Below the pieces are notes generated by a model. That model was not told the origin of the DNA. It saw only the letters and a program-made list of their open reading frames with translations, and ran no database searches. A DNA stretch of 64,000 bases from Ficedula albicollis (taxonomy: Eukaryota; Chordata; Aves; Passeriformes; Muscicapidae), in assembly GCF_000247815.1 (NCBI RefSeq), contig NC_021681.1:5826713-5890712 (forward strand). Direction: 5' to 3'. Made by a program: the position numbers and the translations under genes. This document shows, piece after piece, positions 12,704 to 24,559 of this stretch (position 1 is its first letter; the number at the start of each line of letters is the position of its first letter).

Positions 12704-13270
12704 TGTAATGGTTTTGAAAGCAAAACCAGTGAGGGACTCCAAGTCAGAAATACAGTTTAATAGGAAAAAAAGAGAAAAAATAAAATGCATGCAATAGTAC
12801 AAAAGAGGAAAAAACAAAACCACTGACAGTCAGAATACAACCTGACACCCCGCTGGTTAGGGTGGTGGTAGCAGTCCAGATGAAGGGGTTTTGTTGAAGC
12901 AGTGATCCTGTAAGAAGGTCTGGTAGCGCTTGTCCTCTGTTATCCATTGGAAAAGGCTGCTCTGGTGTTCCAAATCTCAGTTTTTATCGAGGTAGGAAAG
13001 GTTTGGCTCCTCCCCCGGGGTGGAGCATCTCTCAGTGGGATGATGTAATTTTATCAGTCATGCAGTGGGACTCGATGGCCCATTAACAGGAGATATCTCC
13101 TGGAGGAAGGGTGGGTTGTGGAAAAGATAAAGAACACTGCCCCACCTGGTTTTAACAGATGGCCCATTAGCAGAGGATATCTCCACAGAGATAAGGGTCA
13201 CTGCTTTACTTGGTTTCAGCAGATGGTGATAGAATACACGCCTTTGTGCACATCTTTACGTTGTAACCTA
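12704..13270 (-). mobile_element. Retroviral LTR, minus orientation
   Basis: Read on the minus strand it shares with the LTR at 53854 the segments GTGTATTCT, CACCATCTG, GGTGGGGCAGTG, CTGCTAATGGGCCATCT and TTATCTTTTCCACAACCCA, and it ends in CCATTACA. It has a duplicated CATCTG/GGGCCATC block. The minus-strand 5' limit near 13270 is uncertain and no target-site duplication was found. It abuts the 494-bp tandem duplication. Confidence 0.7.
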
Positions 13271-14258
13271 AGAGAGGAGGTGGCCCAGACTACACAGCCA
13301 CAGCAGCCTCTGCTTTCTGGGAGTTTGTTGTGGGATAGCCCATGGACAAGGACATGGCCATGGCTGAGCTGCTGGGGGACAGCCAAGGGACACCCAGAAC
13401 CAGAGCAGAACTCCAGCACTTCTCCCTTACAGTCACTGGGAGCAGCCAGAATGGGAAACCAGGCAGCTCCTGTGGACAGAGAGATGGAGAGCCCAGGCTG
13501 GGAGTGATGAGATAAATTCTGGAGATAGATGATTTATTGCATAACCCCCTCAATATGGAGCTGCTTGACTCTATTAGGTGGATGGATGGCAGGGAATTTA
13601 AGAAGAGAAATAGATTTTTTACTCAGCTAATTAGCTAAAAAGGCTTGTCTGGAAACAGGGGCCCCATTGTGTCTGAAGTCTGCTGACACACAGCTCAGAG
13701 GCACATTTTTCTTCCCTGTTATTACTCTGCCTCCCAGAACATCCCTCAGAGACACAGAGAGAGGAGAGAGGAGGTGGCCCAGACCACACAGCCACAGCAG
13801 CCTCTGCTTTCTGGGAGTTTGTTGTGGGATAGCCCATGGACAAGGACATGGCCATGGCTGAGCTGCTGGGGGACAGCCAAGGGACACCCAGAACCAGAGC
13901 AGAACTCCAGCACTTCTCCCTTACAGTCACTGGGAGCAGCCAGAATGGGAAACCAGGCAGCTCCTGTGGACAGAGAGATGGAGAGCCCAGGCTGGGAGTG
14001 ATGAGATAAATTCTGGAGATAGATGATTTATTGCATAACCCCCTCAATATGGAGCTGCTTGACTCTATTAGGTGGATGGATGGCAGGGAATTTAAGAAGA
14101 GAAATAGATTTTTTACTCAGCTAATTAGCTAAAAAGGCTTGTCTGGAAACAGGGGCCCCATTGTGTCTGAAGTCTGCTGACACACAGCTCAGAGGCACAT
14201 TTTTCTTCCCTGTTATTACTCTGCCTCCCAGAACATCCCTCAGAGACACAGAGAGAGG
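13271..14258. repeat. Tandem duplication, 2 x 494 bp
   Basis: Copy 1 is 13271-13764 and copy 2 is 13765-14258, differing at one position near the start (ACTACACAG against ACCACACAG). Copy 1 directly abuts the LTR at 12704-13270. Confidence 0.95.
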
Positions 14259-14299
14259 GGTGGGATCCCTGCACCAAACCACTGGCACCCAAGACACCC

Positions 14300-15060
14300 A
14301 AAAAATGTTCGAGTGACACAATAAATACACGAGTTTATTTGTTTATACATAAATAGTTGCACACACTTTCAGGTATATGAATGCACCTACAGATATACAC
14401 AAAACATATATTACTTATTAATACATTCTATACATGAAAATATCAGTACACTAAAAATAATAAAGTCCATAAAAGAGCCAAGTTTGCCATCAAAACCAGT
14501 TTGCTGCCTCACATTAGCCTGCCCCATAATTTAAAAGCAAACTGGGGGAACCTGATGAAACAAAAGGGCTGTAGATTGAAGAGAAATAAAAGAAAAATAC
14601 GACTTGACCCAGCACAGTCACTCCTGGAATCCACTACCCCAGGAAGTCATGGAGACGCACACCAGTGGAACAGACATTTTAAAGGACTGGATAATTTTAT
14701 GAGCATTAATAACATTTGCAGCTATGCAAGCTAATAAAATGTTACAGGGGTAATCAAACTTCATGCTTCAATGTGTAAGTTGATCACCTGTGAGCGCTGG
14801 GAAGGAATTTCCTCTCTGGTGCTCTTGAGCTGAGCAACTAGCCAGCTGCGCCACAGGGGTGCACTTTTAATAAAAAAAATTAAAATACTAAAAAATATAA
14901 GAATCAGTGTCACTGCTGTTGCTTCTATGTCTTTGCTTTGGTTTTCTCCTTCTGCAATAACTGGCAGTCATAGATTCCAAATATCAGTGAGAGCTTTGAT
15001 GTCAACTTCCTAAGGTTTCCTGGTGCAGTTTTGGGACAGCATATTTGACACGATCCAACA
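14300..15060 (-). ncRNA. 3'-UTR-like or lncRNA-like AT-rich segment, minus strand
   Basis: Minus strand is AT-rich and unique, without ORFs, and ends with CAAATAAACTCGTGTATTTA near 14330 (AATAAA inside) and a TATTTATGTATAAAC stretch. It looks like the 3' end of a transcript. No splice acceptor or coding part was identified. Confidence 0.25.
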
Positions 15061-17723
15061 ATAATATCACTTTGCTCCAGGAGGGTGGTTCCTATAAGAT
15101 GGCAGCAGGAATCACACCAAGATTAACCTGTCACCCCCACACCACAGATCCCACACTGACTCTTTGTATTTCCATACTGGACAAGTTGTGTCAGCCAGGC
15201 TCTTCCAGTAACTCTGAGCCCCATCTCAGAGGAGCTCCAGGTATTCCCAGGAAAACTTGGCAGCTTTCGAGCTCTCTACCAATTCCAGACTATCCAATAT
15301 GTTGTTTATAAAACCCCAGCAGCAACCTTGGTGTTTCCAGTGTTTTCTAGCCTCGGAAGTTAATGCCCTCGTAATTAATGAACTGACAGCAAACGCTGCA
15401 ATCTGCTGCCACAGGCTTTGCAAAAGAACGACAGACTTTGCTCCTGTGCCTACCCTTCTGTTCCAGGGAACCCAGACTCAGCTCAGCCAGCTGGGGAGGA
15501 GGCTGAAGGGAGGATGGGACAAAGCACAAGTGTCAAAATAAAACTTTCCCTTCAAAATAACAAGCACAGGAGGGTTACAGATACAAAAGAAAAGGGCTGG
15601 AGAGGACGAGGGTGAGCTCAAACAAGGGATCTGCTCCAGAGCCTGCCCTCTCCAAAACAAAGAGAGAATATAGGTATTGCATAGAAGGAATATTGGTAAA
15701 AACATGCTCTGGGCTCTCCATTGTGGGCAGACCACAGCAGGGTCTGGTGAGCTCTCCTGTGAGGCCTTGGGAATATGGGATTACAGCTCCTGCCACATCC
15801 CCCCCCTCCACCATGGTTAAAACCCACCTGAACCATCCACTAAACCCAAGCAGCCAACACCCAGGCCAGGCTTTGCTGCCTGTGCTCCTCCTGCCCTTGG
15901 GAATGCCTTTTCCTGGGTCCCACAGCCAGGGGCTGGAAGAGGCAAGACCCTTTCCTGGGACAGGAAGAAAATGCTTCTCACCAGAATTAAGAGATCCACC
16001 ACTCATCCCCTGGGAAGGGTTAGTCATAAATTCTTTTTTCGAGCACAAGGTGTGTTTGGAGGAGAACATGAGGATCCATTAACCAGCCTGGCCATGCATG
16101 AGTCTGTATTTCCTCTCCTTTCTATTCGTCCTTAGAGAAAAGCAGTTCAATATTCCTTTGGGAGAGAGGAGGCAAAGGACACAAGAATTACATGTGTCAG
16201 TCACCCTTTCATTCCCAAACAATCATTCTCGCTGTGACAGTGTCCTCCAGGCCACAAAACCCATATTTTCCTGAACACACAGCACTGAGAATTGCACTTG
16301 GTGCCCTCCAAAGACCTTTCCAGATGACATTCCCTCCTCAGCCACGACAGCATTTGGCCTGGAACATGATATGCCCCAAGAAAGCCATAACTTTTCCATC
16401 AGGGCAGGAAAGCACTTTAAATCACAGTTAGAAGAGCAGCGTCATCAGGGACCGGAGCTGGAGCCCCGTGTGATGTCAGCACATGACAGCAGCCATGGGG
16501 TTTAGAGCTGCAGACAATAAAGTATGACATCATGCTGACATCATGAAAGGAGGAATTCAATTCCCAGCCATGGGGCTATCAGTTACTGCTTTATTCGAAA
16601 ACCTGTCACCATGTGCGTGAGCAATGAGCAGAATCCATCATCTCCACAGCTTTTTATGGCCACCATAAATTCGGAACACTCAGGCCTCAGCCACCTCCCC
16701 GTGTCTCTCCCAGCCCATCTGTGGGCTCCTGCAACACTCCCTCTGGATCCCAGCACTACAAATCCCATCCCAGGGAAATTCAAAGCAGCTCAGGGCTGCT
16801 GGGAGATCACACAGATTTGGCTTTGGGGTCACCAGGTGGTTTCCCTCACTGCTGGGCTGACACAGCTGGACAAACCCTCTGACACTTGCACCACCTCTAA
16901 AAACCACTTTAAAATCTGTTCTGATGAGCACTCCCAGGCAGATGCTTTGAGAAGATTTCCTGGTGCAGGCTGCCCATCTCACCCCCTGCCAAGGCACTCA
17001 CCAGTGAATGCTAATAAAGATTGATTTCACAGGTATATAAAGCATGTGGTCACACAGGCAGAGGTGAACGTGCTCTCCAGTGAGACAGGTGGAATATTTT
17101 GGGGTGTTTTTATGATCAGATGATATCAATCTGTCTTCTCTCACAAATATAATCTGGCTCATGTGGTCATACACACATTTAACTCGGTCTTAATAACACC
17201 TCAGGCAGTGATAAGGGATGGATTTTTCATAAGATTCCTGACATAGAAGAGATGTCCCTTGTCTTTGCCTCCCTTTATTGTTTTTATTTCACCCGTCCCT
17301 GCAAAAAACAAAGCAGTGCCATGACCCAACAGATATTTCCTGGAGTATATCAGAGACTCTTGACCGTGTTATTTGCAGTCATGAGCTGGGAAACTTCTCC
17401 ACTGCAGTGAACCCTACTTCCAATTTCCTGACCTCCACAGCATTAGATTACACCAGTCTGATCTTTACTAGATACCTTGAAAATACAGAAATATCCTCTG
17501 CTTGCTCTCACTCAGGACACAATTCCCCAGAGTGTTAAAATAAAATTAAAATTACCCATTTCCATCCACTGCAGCTGCATTTGTTCTGCTCACCTCTTAC
17601 GGGTCCCCTGCAAAAATGTCACCCCATGCAAAAGTGACCTCCCTGCATTATCAGTGTGACTGCCAGTCACTTGGGACCTTCCAGACATCCTTGACTCAAC
17701 CCCAAAATCCCTGCTCAGGATTA
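15061..17723. other. Non-coding, no feature recognised
   Basis: Unique sequence. The overlapping plus and minus frames at 15575-16082 are open but contain no recognisable motif and have no splice context. Confidence 0.5.
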
Positions 17724-17832
17724 TTAAAGGTGGTGCCTTTAAGGGAGTTCAGCTGATAAACATCAAGCACCATCCAGGATGCTTAAAGGTGGTGCCTTTA
17801 AGGGAGTTCAGCTGATAAACATCAAGCACCAT
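17724..17832. repeat. Tandem duplication, 59 bp period
   Basis: TTAAAGGTGGTGCCTTTAAG begins at 17724 and 17783 and continues identically through GATAAACATCAAGCACCAT. Confidence 0.9.
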
Positions 17833-18752
17833 ATCAAGCTATGACACATTTTGAACTGTTGTTGATGCCTAGAATGACCTTGTTAGTGCCCAGAATAACC
17901 TTGTTGATTCACAGTCCCTGAAAAAAAAAAAAAAAAGTCGGGGTGACAGCTGGGCACAAAATATTCAAGTCCTGCTGAGGATCTGGCAGTATCAGCTGGA
18001 TCATAACCCAGTGCAGAGTTGACTTCATTTTCAAGATATTTCATGAAATAGTCTTTACACTATCTCAGTTCATTACTTCTGTGGAAAGATCAAGGATAAC
18101 ACTGGGGTTTGGAGATGAAGAATCTGGCAAGTCACCTTCTCTTTTCTCACGGGCAGTGAATAACCAAAGAACAAAGCCACCTCCTTTAAGAGGGCTGTTG
18201 GACGAGTCACTTTTGAGGGAGCCTGCCGGTACTTAGGGAGGGCAAGGAGCTGCTAAGATTCCTCACATAACCACCCCCTTCAGTTCCCAGCTCTTGCAGT
18301 CCCAAAATCCACTCTATCATTTCAGCTCTGCGCCTCTGATCACTGGTAGGTTTCCCTGGAGTGTGACTGTGCACTAATCCCCAGCACCGGGAGTGATTTT
18401 TAAATGCCAGCGAGTTTATCTTAACCCAGTTTCCACGGTCCCCATCAGTTACACACAATTAACAGGTAATTACAGGCAGGTTCCGAGACAGCAGCCTGTG
18501 TGCAGCACTCCCCTTGCCCAACGTGCCTAACACACCGTGCAGCTCCACCTTCACCAGCCAGGAGACAGGAAAAATGGGAAAGGGATTGACTCAATAACCT
18601 GAGACTTGCTGCAAAAATGTAGCTGCGAGTTAAACATTCAGAGCATACACGACCAGAGCACCAGCAATTACTGGATTTGTTACTGCCTCAACTATCATGA
18701 CAGGCATTGAAATAAATCTCATTTATATGACATACAGCCATCTAGAAATGCC

Positions 18753-18774
18753 TTTTTTTTTTTTTTTTTTTTAA

Positions 18775-18827
<53 letters not shown>

Positions 18828-18844
18828 TTTTTTTTTTTTTTTTT
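18753..18844. repeat. Composite homopolymer: about T20, AA, G51, T19
   Basis: T run at 18753-18772, AA, 51 G at 18775-18825, then T at 18826-18844 followed by AAG. The G tract is bracketed by similar T runs. Confidence 0.95.
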
Positions 18845-19372
18845 AAGAAATTCTTTTAAGATGTCAATACGCTGCACATGGCTCCGTTTTGAGACCTCTC
18901 CAGACTGGAGATCAGACAAGATATACAAGCCTTTCAGCCTGCCAAGTCTCATACTTGTTAGGAGGAAGCCTGAAGTCAGAATTTTCTGCACAGTGCCTCC
19001 ATGAATGCGATTAAGGAAGGCCTCTTGCCACTAAATGTTGGCTGCAGGGATCCAACTCCCCCTTCCCATCCTCCTGCAGCCTTCCCTAAAGGCAGGGCTC
19101 GTCCTGGCTGGCTCCAGATGTTGGTGTTGCATTTCTCTCTGCAGCTCAGGCCTGGGCTGCTTCTCTGGAGCCTGAAGCACAGCCCAGATGTTTCTGCTGG
19201 CCCTCCAGGCATTCCCAGCCACATCTGGTACCCCCCGTGCCCTTGGTCACCGCTCTGCACAACCACACTAGGTTTGGAGACAGAACCTGAGGAGGCTCTC
19301 AGCTGTTCTGGTCTGTGGATGCCAGGATCTGAGCAATCAGATCAGGTTACTGATGTCCAAACCTGTGCCAGG

Positions 19373-19600
19373 GAAGGGTTAGGTTGGATATCAGGAAAGG
19401 TTCCTCCCCCAGAGGGTGGTCAGGGTTTGAGCAGGCTCCCCAGGGAGCCCCAAGGCTGCCAGAGCTGCAGGAGGGTTTGGACAAGGCTCTCAGGGATGCA
19501 CGGGGTGGGATTGTTGGGGTGTCTGTGCAGGGACAGGAGCTGGGCTTTGGTCCTTTGGTCCCTTCCAGCTCAGCCTACTCCATGGTTCTGTGAAACTCAA
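19373..19600 (+). mobile_element. CR1 LINE 3' fragment
   Basis: TTAGGTTGGATATCAGGAAA to CCCTTCCAGCTCAGCCTACT and CATGGTTCTGTGAAA. Confidence 0.8.
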
Positions 19601-19979
19601 GAGCATCTCCCTCGAGAGGTCCTGCCTCAAGTTCAGGGTGCTGGCATTCCTGAAAAACATGGTCCTAAGGCAACAGCTTCACCACCTCACTCTTTCCTTA
19701 AATTCTTTGGAAAGGGTCACTCTGGCAGATGCTGTGACTGGGAATCATCACGTCCACCCACCGAGCAGCAAAGAAAACCACTTGTTACCTTCCTCCATTT
19801 ATGTATCACATTCCCACAAATTACAGCTCAATTAGGCTCTCCTGGAATCCATCACACAGCTCCAGGAGAATGTGGTCCCAGCAACTGTGCTCCACAGGCA
19901 AGCTGAGGGAGTAAATAGAAAGGGCTAATTGGGGAAGGGGGGAGATGCTGTTTCCTGATGTAAAAATAACTGACACTTC

Positions 19980-20200
19980 CAGGAAATAATGGTATAAATA
20001 GAAAATTAAGCCATTCCTCCTCCAAAAATATTTCATAATTATGTGTCATAAAAATAATTAGGTTATGGTGAATTAGTACAAATGTTTACAACAAAATTGC
20101 CATGCAAAACATTATGGGTAATAACATGCTAATTGCTGTAGAAGCAAAAGCTGATTATGTTTCAGCAATATTAAAAGTTGCCAACTCAGCGGTACCATCC
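19980..20200. promoter_or_regulatory. Candidate non-coding element, homeodomain-rich
   Basis: AT-rich unique DNA with AATAATTAGG, GAATTAG, CATGCTAATTGC and GATTATGTTTCAGC. Looks like an enhancer-type block. No ORF. Confidence 0.3.
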
Positions 20201-20655
20201 AAGCTCCAATATCTCTCAGCAGCATCTAAGGACACAGGGAGAGCTGGTGAGGAGAGAAGGGCAGGACAGGTGGGCAGCCTGAGCCCTGCCCTGCCAAGCA
20301 CTTGGGTGCTGGGTGGAAATTCCTGGAAAGATCACACCAGGTAACCCTCAGGGAGCGAGACTGAGTGAAGTGGAACAGGCAGGAGGGGTCAGCTGGGGCT
20401 GCCCCAGGGGTGGCTGAGATCTGGTCCTGCACAGCCAGCTCCCAGCCAGAGCAGTGGGATCTGGATCCTGTTCCTTGCAGATCCTGTTTCGTGGTCATCA
20501 TCGGATCATCACCTGAGCAGCTGCTCTGCCCCAAGGCAGAGCAGGACCCCATCCCTAATTCTGGGCAGGATGGAGCTGAGGCCGATCTGACGTGGATTTC
20601 TCATCCCAAGGCGCTGCAGGGTGGGTCACTCTCTGCACAGAGCTCTCCTCTGAGC

Positions 20656-22875
20656 ACCTGCTCCCTGCCAGGCACATCCCAGCTCTTCCCATTGCTGCTG
20701 GTGTAGGGACATTCCTCCTGCTCCTGCCACGCCACTGTCCAGAGGGATCAGGTCCTGCCACCAAAGGATGGTCTCAGCACCTGCCCTGCCCTGCCCACTC
20801 AGTTCCTCTACCCAGCAGATTCCACAGGTCCAAGGGTGAGCTGCTCGTGCCAGGAGCCTGCCATGGGATCTGTGGGATCTGCAGCAGCAGCAGCCACTGC
20901 TTGAAGATGCCTTTTTGACAGCAGCAGTGGCTTCCTGGGCGCTGGCTGTCTGCACACACATCTCCAACCCACTGCTCACCCAATGCTTTTTGGGTTGGAT
21001 CTCCTTGATCCAAAACGTCATGGGATTTTTGGGGTCTGAGTATTTCTAGAGCCTTGGCAGGGGTTTTTCACACATCCCCATAAATCTGTTTGATTACTTG
21101 TTCCCTTGTCAGCAGATGTGGCAAACTGCTCAAGGGGGACACTGGGTAAAGCTAGTGTGAATTTAAGGTGCATTGTTTTAAAGTTAGGAAACCCCTGCAG
21201 AGTGTTCTTGCTCAGAACTGAAGTGACATTAATCGGGTTTACCAAGCTCATTTCCAACACAAATGCTGATAAACCAGATTACATTTCAGTGGGGGTGTTC
21301 TCACAGAAACTCAACACAGTTTAGCTAATCCTCTTTCTGAGTAAACTTGCCTTAAACCCTCTAAGTGTCCCATATTACAGCTTCTCCTGCAGGGGAGTTG
21401 CTGAGTTTCAGCCATTGAAAACTCGATCACCTTTGTCCTTCTTTTATTCGGTTGGAAATAATTCTTTCCAAAAGGCAGAAATTCCTCATTCCCCTTTTCC
21501 CAGTGCCTGGAGCAGAGGCAGATCTCAGACCACCACAGACCTGGGAAAATCATCCAAGCAGGCAGAGCCCATCCCTAGCGGGAGGTGTCCCTGCCTACGG
21601 CTCAGGGGCTGGAACTGGATGATCCCTCAGGTCCGCCCAGCCCATGCTGGGATTCCTTGGAGGAGCTGTGCTGTGAGGTTCTTGACCTCCAGTGCTGTAA
21701 GGCACCAACTCTGGAGCTCTTAGGCTCCCACTTCCTTGGGTTATCTTAAATAAGCAAAGCAGCTAACCTGCTCCCTGCCAGGCACATCCCAGCTCTTCCC
21801 ATTGCTGCTGGTGTAGGGACATTCCTCCTGCTCCTGCCACGCCACTGTCCAGAGGGATCAGGTCCTGCCACCAAAGGATGGTCTCAGCACCTGCCCTGCC
21901 CTGCCCACTCAGTTCCTCTACCCAGCAGATTCCACAGGTCCAAGGGTGAGCTGCTCGTGCCAGGAGCCTGCCATGGGATCTGTGGGATCTGCAGCAGCAG
22001 CAGCCACTGCTTGAAGATGCCTTTTTGACAGCAGCAGTGGCTTCCTGGGCGCTGGCTGTCTGCACACACATCTCCAACCCACTGCTCACCCAATGCTTTT
22101 TGGGTTGGAGCTCCTTGATCCAAAACGTCATGGGATTTTTGGGGTCTGAGTATTTCTAGAGCCTTGGCAGGGGTTTTTCACACATCCCCATAAATCTGTT
22201 TGATTACTTGTTCCCTTGTCAGCAGATGTGGCAAACTGCTCAAGGGGGACACTGGGTAAAGCTAGTGTGAATTTAAGGTGCATTGTTTTAAAGTTAGGAA
22301 ACCCCTGCAGAGTGTTCTTGCTCAGAACTGAAGTGACATTAATCGGGTTTACCAAGCTCATTTCCAACACAAATGCTGATAAACCAGATTACATTTCAGT
22401 GGGGGTGTTCTCACAGAAACTCAACACAGTTTAGCTAATCCTCTTTCTGAGTAAACTTGCCTTAAACCCTCTAAGTGTCCCATATTACAGCTTCTCCTGC
22501 AGGGGAGTTGCTGAGTTTCAGCCATTGAAAACTCGATCACCTTTGTCCTTCTTTTATTCGGTTGGAAATAATTCTTTCCAAAAGGCAGAAATTCCTCATT
22601 CCCCTTTTCCCAGTGCCTGGAGCAGAGGCAGATCTCAGACCACCACAGACCTGGGAAAATCATCCAAGCAGGCAGAGCCCATCCCTAGCGGGAGGTGTCC
22701 CTGCCTACGGCTCAGGGGCTGGAACTGGATGATCCCTCAGGTCCGCCCAGCCCATGCTGGGATTCCTTGGAGGAGCTGTGCTGTGAGGTTCTTGACCTCC
22801 AGTGCTGTAAGGCACCAACTCTGGAGCTCTTAGGCTCCCACTTCCTTGGGTTATCTTAAATAAGCAAAGCAGCTA
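20656..22875. repeat. Tandem duplication, 2 x 1110 bp
   Basis: Copy 1 is 20656-21765 and copy 2 is 21766-22875, head to tail. I saw one difference (T at about 21000, G at about 22110). The right breakpoint lies within the LTR-like sequence that continues past 22875. No gene is inside. Confidence 0.95.
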
Positions 22876-23514
22876 ATAGTTTAAAAGGTTATTTATTACA
22901 AAGCACATCTTATTACAAAGCACATCAGTCTCAAAAAGCAATAGCAAAAAGCAATGGCAAATGCCTGGCAAAGAGCAAATGGCTAAAAGCCTTGGCTAAA
23001 GCCAAAGGCTAAAAGCAACAACTCTCCCCAATACAAACTCTTATATAGGATTTTTCCAACAAGCTAAGATACAAACCTGGACCACCACTCCTTAACCTAT
23101 TAGAATTCACAGAAACATTAACAAGCCGTGCCCAAGTGCTGTTCTCCCTTCTGCAACCACAATTTCTGGGTGGGGTTTCACCCTTGGAGGTGCAGGGCTG
23201 GGTACAATCTACAAACTACAACTATGCAATCTATGTCATATGTGAAATCTGAAAAATGTAAGCAATATATTTACTATAGCTCTATTATATTTAAATCCTG
23301 TCTACAACTGTGGGCCTGGAGCCTCCTGCTGAAGATATCAGTATGTTTTCAACCTTCATTAGAACTCGCTCTGCTACTGTGGCATTTGAAGCCTTTCACT
23401 TACTAAAAAGCATTAGAACTCACCCTAAAACTACTAACTTACTTCTACTTAAACGTCTACTTTATGTGTGAGTGGCTTAATATACTTCAATCCATCCAAA
23501 GGCTTTAATTCAAT
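22806..23514 (-). mobile_element. Probable LTR-type element, minus orientation
   Basis: AT-rich, with short internal direct repeats (TTATTACAAAGCACATC twice, AAAAGCAATGGC-type units), a minus-strand AATAAA, and a TATA-like TTATATAGG on the plus strand. The plus-strand left edge may be TGTAAGGCACC at 22806. The right edge is hidden by poly-G. A 70-bp truncated piece also ends the first copy of the 1110-bp duplication. Family not identified. Confidence 0.45.
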
Positions 23515-24015
<501 letters not shown>

Positions 24016-24049
24016 TTTTTTTTTTTTTTTTGTTTAGTTATTTTTTTTG

Positions 24050-24540
24050 TTTGAGATGTTAATTGAGGCGCTGGCTAATGAGGGCTGCGCTGTGTCCCGC
24101 TCGGAGCCGAGCGCTGCGCTCATTGCGCACCGAGCCGCAGCGGGCAGCGCCCGGCTGAAGGCTGGGACCGAGTACAGCGCTATTTGGAAACAAAGCAGGG
24201 CTCTCTCCTGCCTAATTAGCGGCAGGGTGCAGGGAGCAGCGGCGGAAGGCGAAGGTCACTTCCCGCAAGGCTCGGCTCAGGATGCCGAAACACCCACTTA
24301 ATTCAGGCGGCTCAGCGGGCGCAGCGAGACCAGAGCAATTACGCTGCCTGGATTTCCCCACGGAAGGGTTTAACAATGCAACTCTTGGAAAAAAAAAGGT
24401 GACTGCGGGAGCTCTTTATTGTGCCTGCTTGGAGCAGGGGAGCGCAGCCCACCGCGCTCCGGCACGGCCGTGTCTTTGTCTTTGTGTCTGCGCTGCCAGC
24501 CGGGCTGGGAGAGCTGCCCTGCTCCCTATTTTTAACCGCA
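24050..24540. promoter_or_regulatory. CpG-rich block
   Basis: Many CpGs between 24060 and 24270 (CCCGCTCGGAGCCGAGCG, GCGCACCGAGCCGCAGCGGG) and again to 24510. The left edge is cut by a T run and the 499-nt poly-G. It could be a small CpG-island promoter. No transcript can be assigned. Confidence 0.35.
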
Positions 24541-24559
24541 GAAATGAATAAGAACGAAT

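Noticed and set aside
14798..14864. tRNA-like segment on the minus strand (A-box-like TGGCGCAGCTGG)
   Set aside because: The A box fits, but the B-box region is poor and I could not form a cloverleaf. At most an old tRNA-derived SINE remnant.
19001..19906. 301-codon plus-strand open frame
   Set aside because: Includes a CR1 3' fragment and has no recognisable domain, splice sites or homologous residues.
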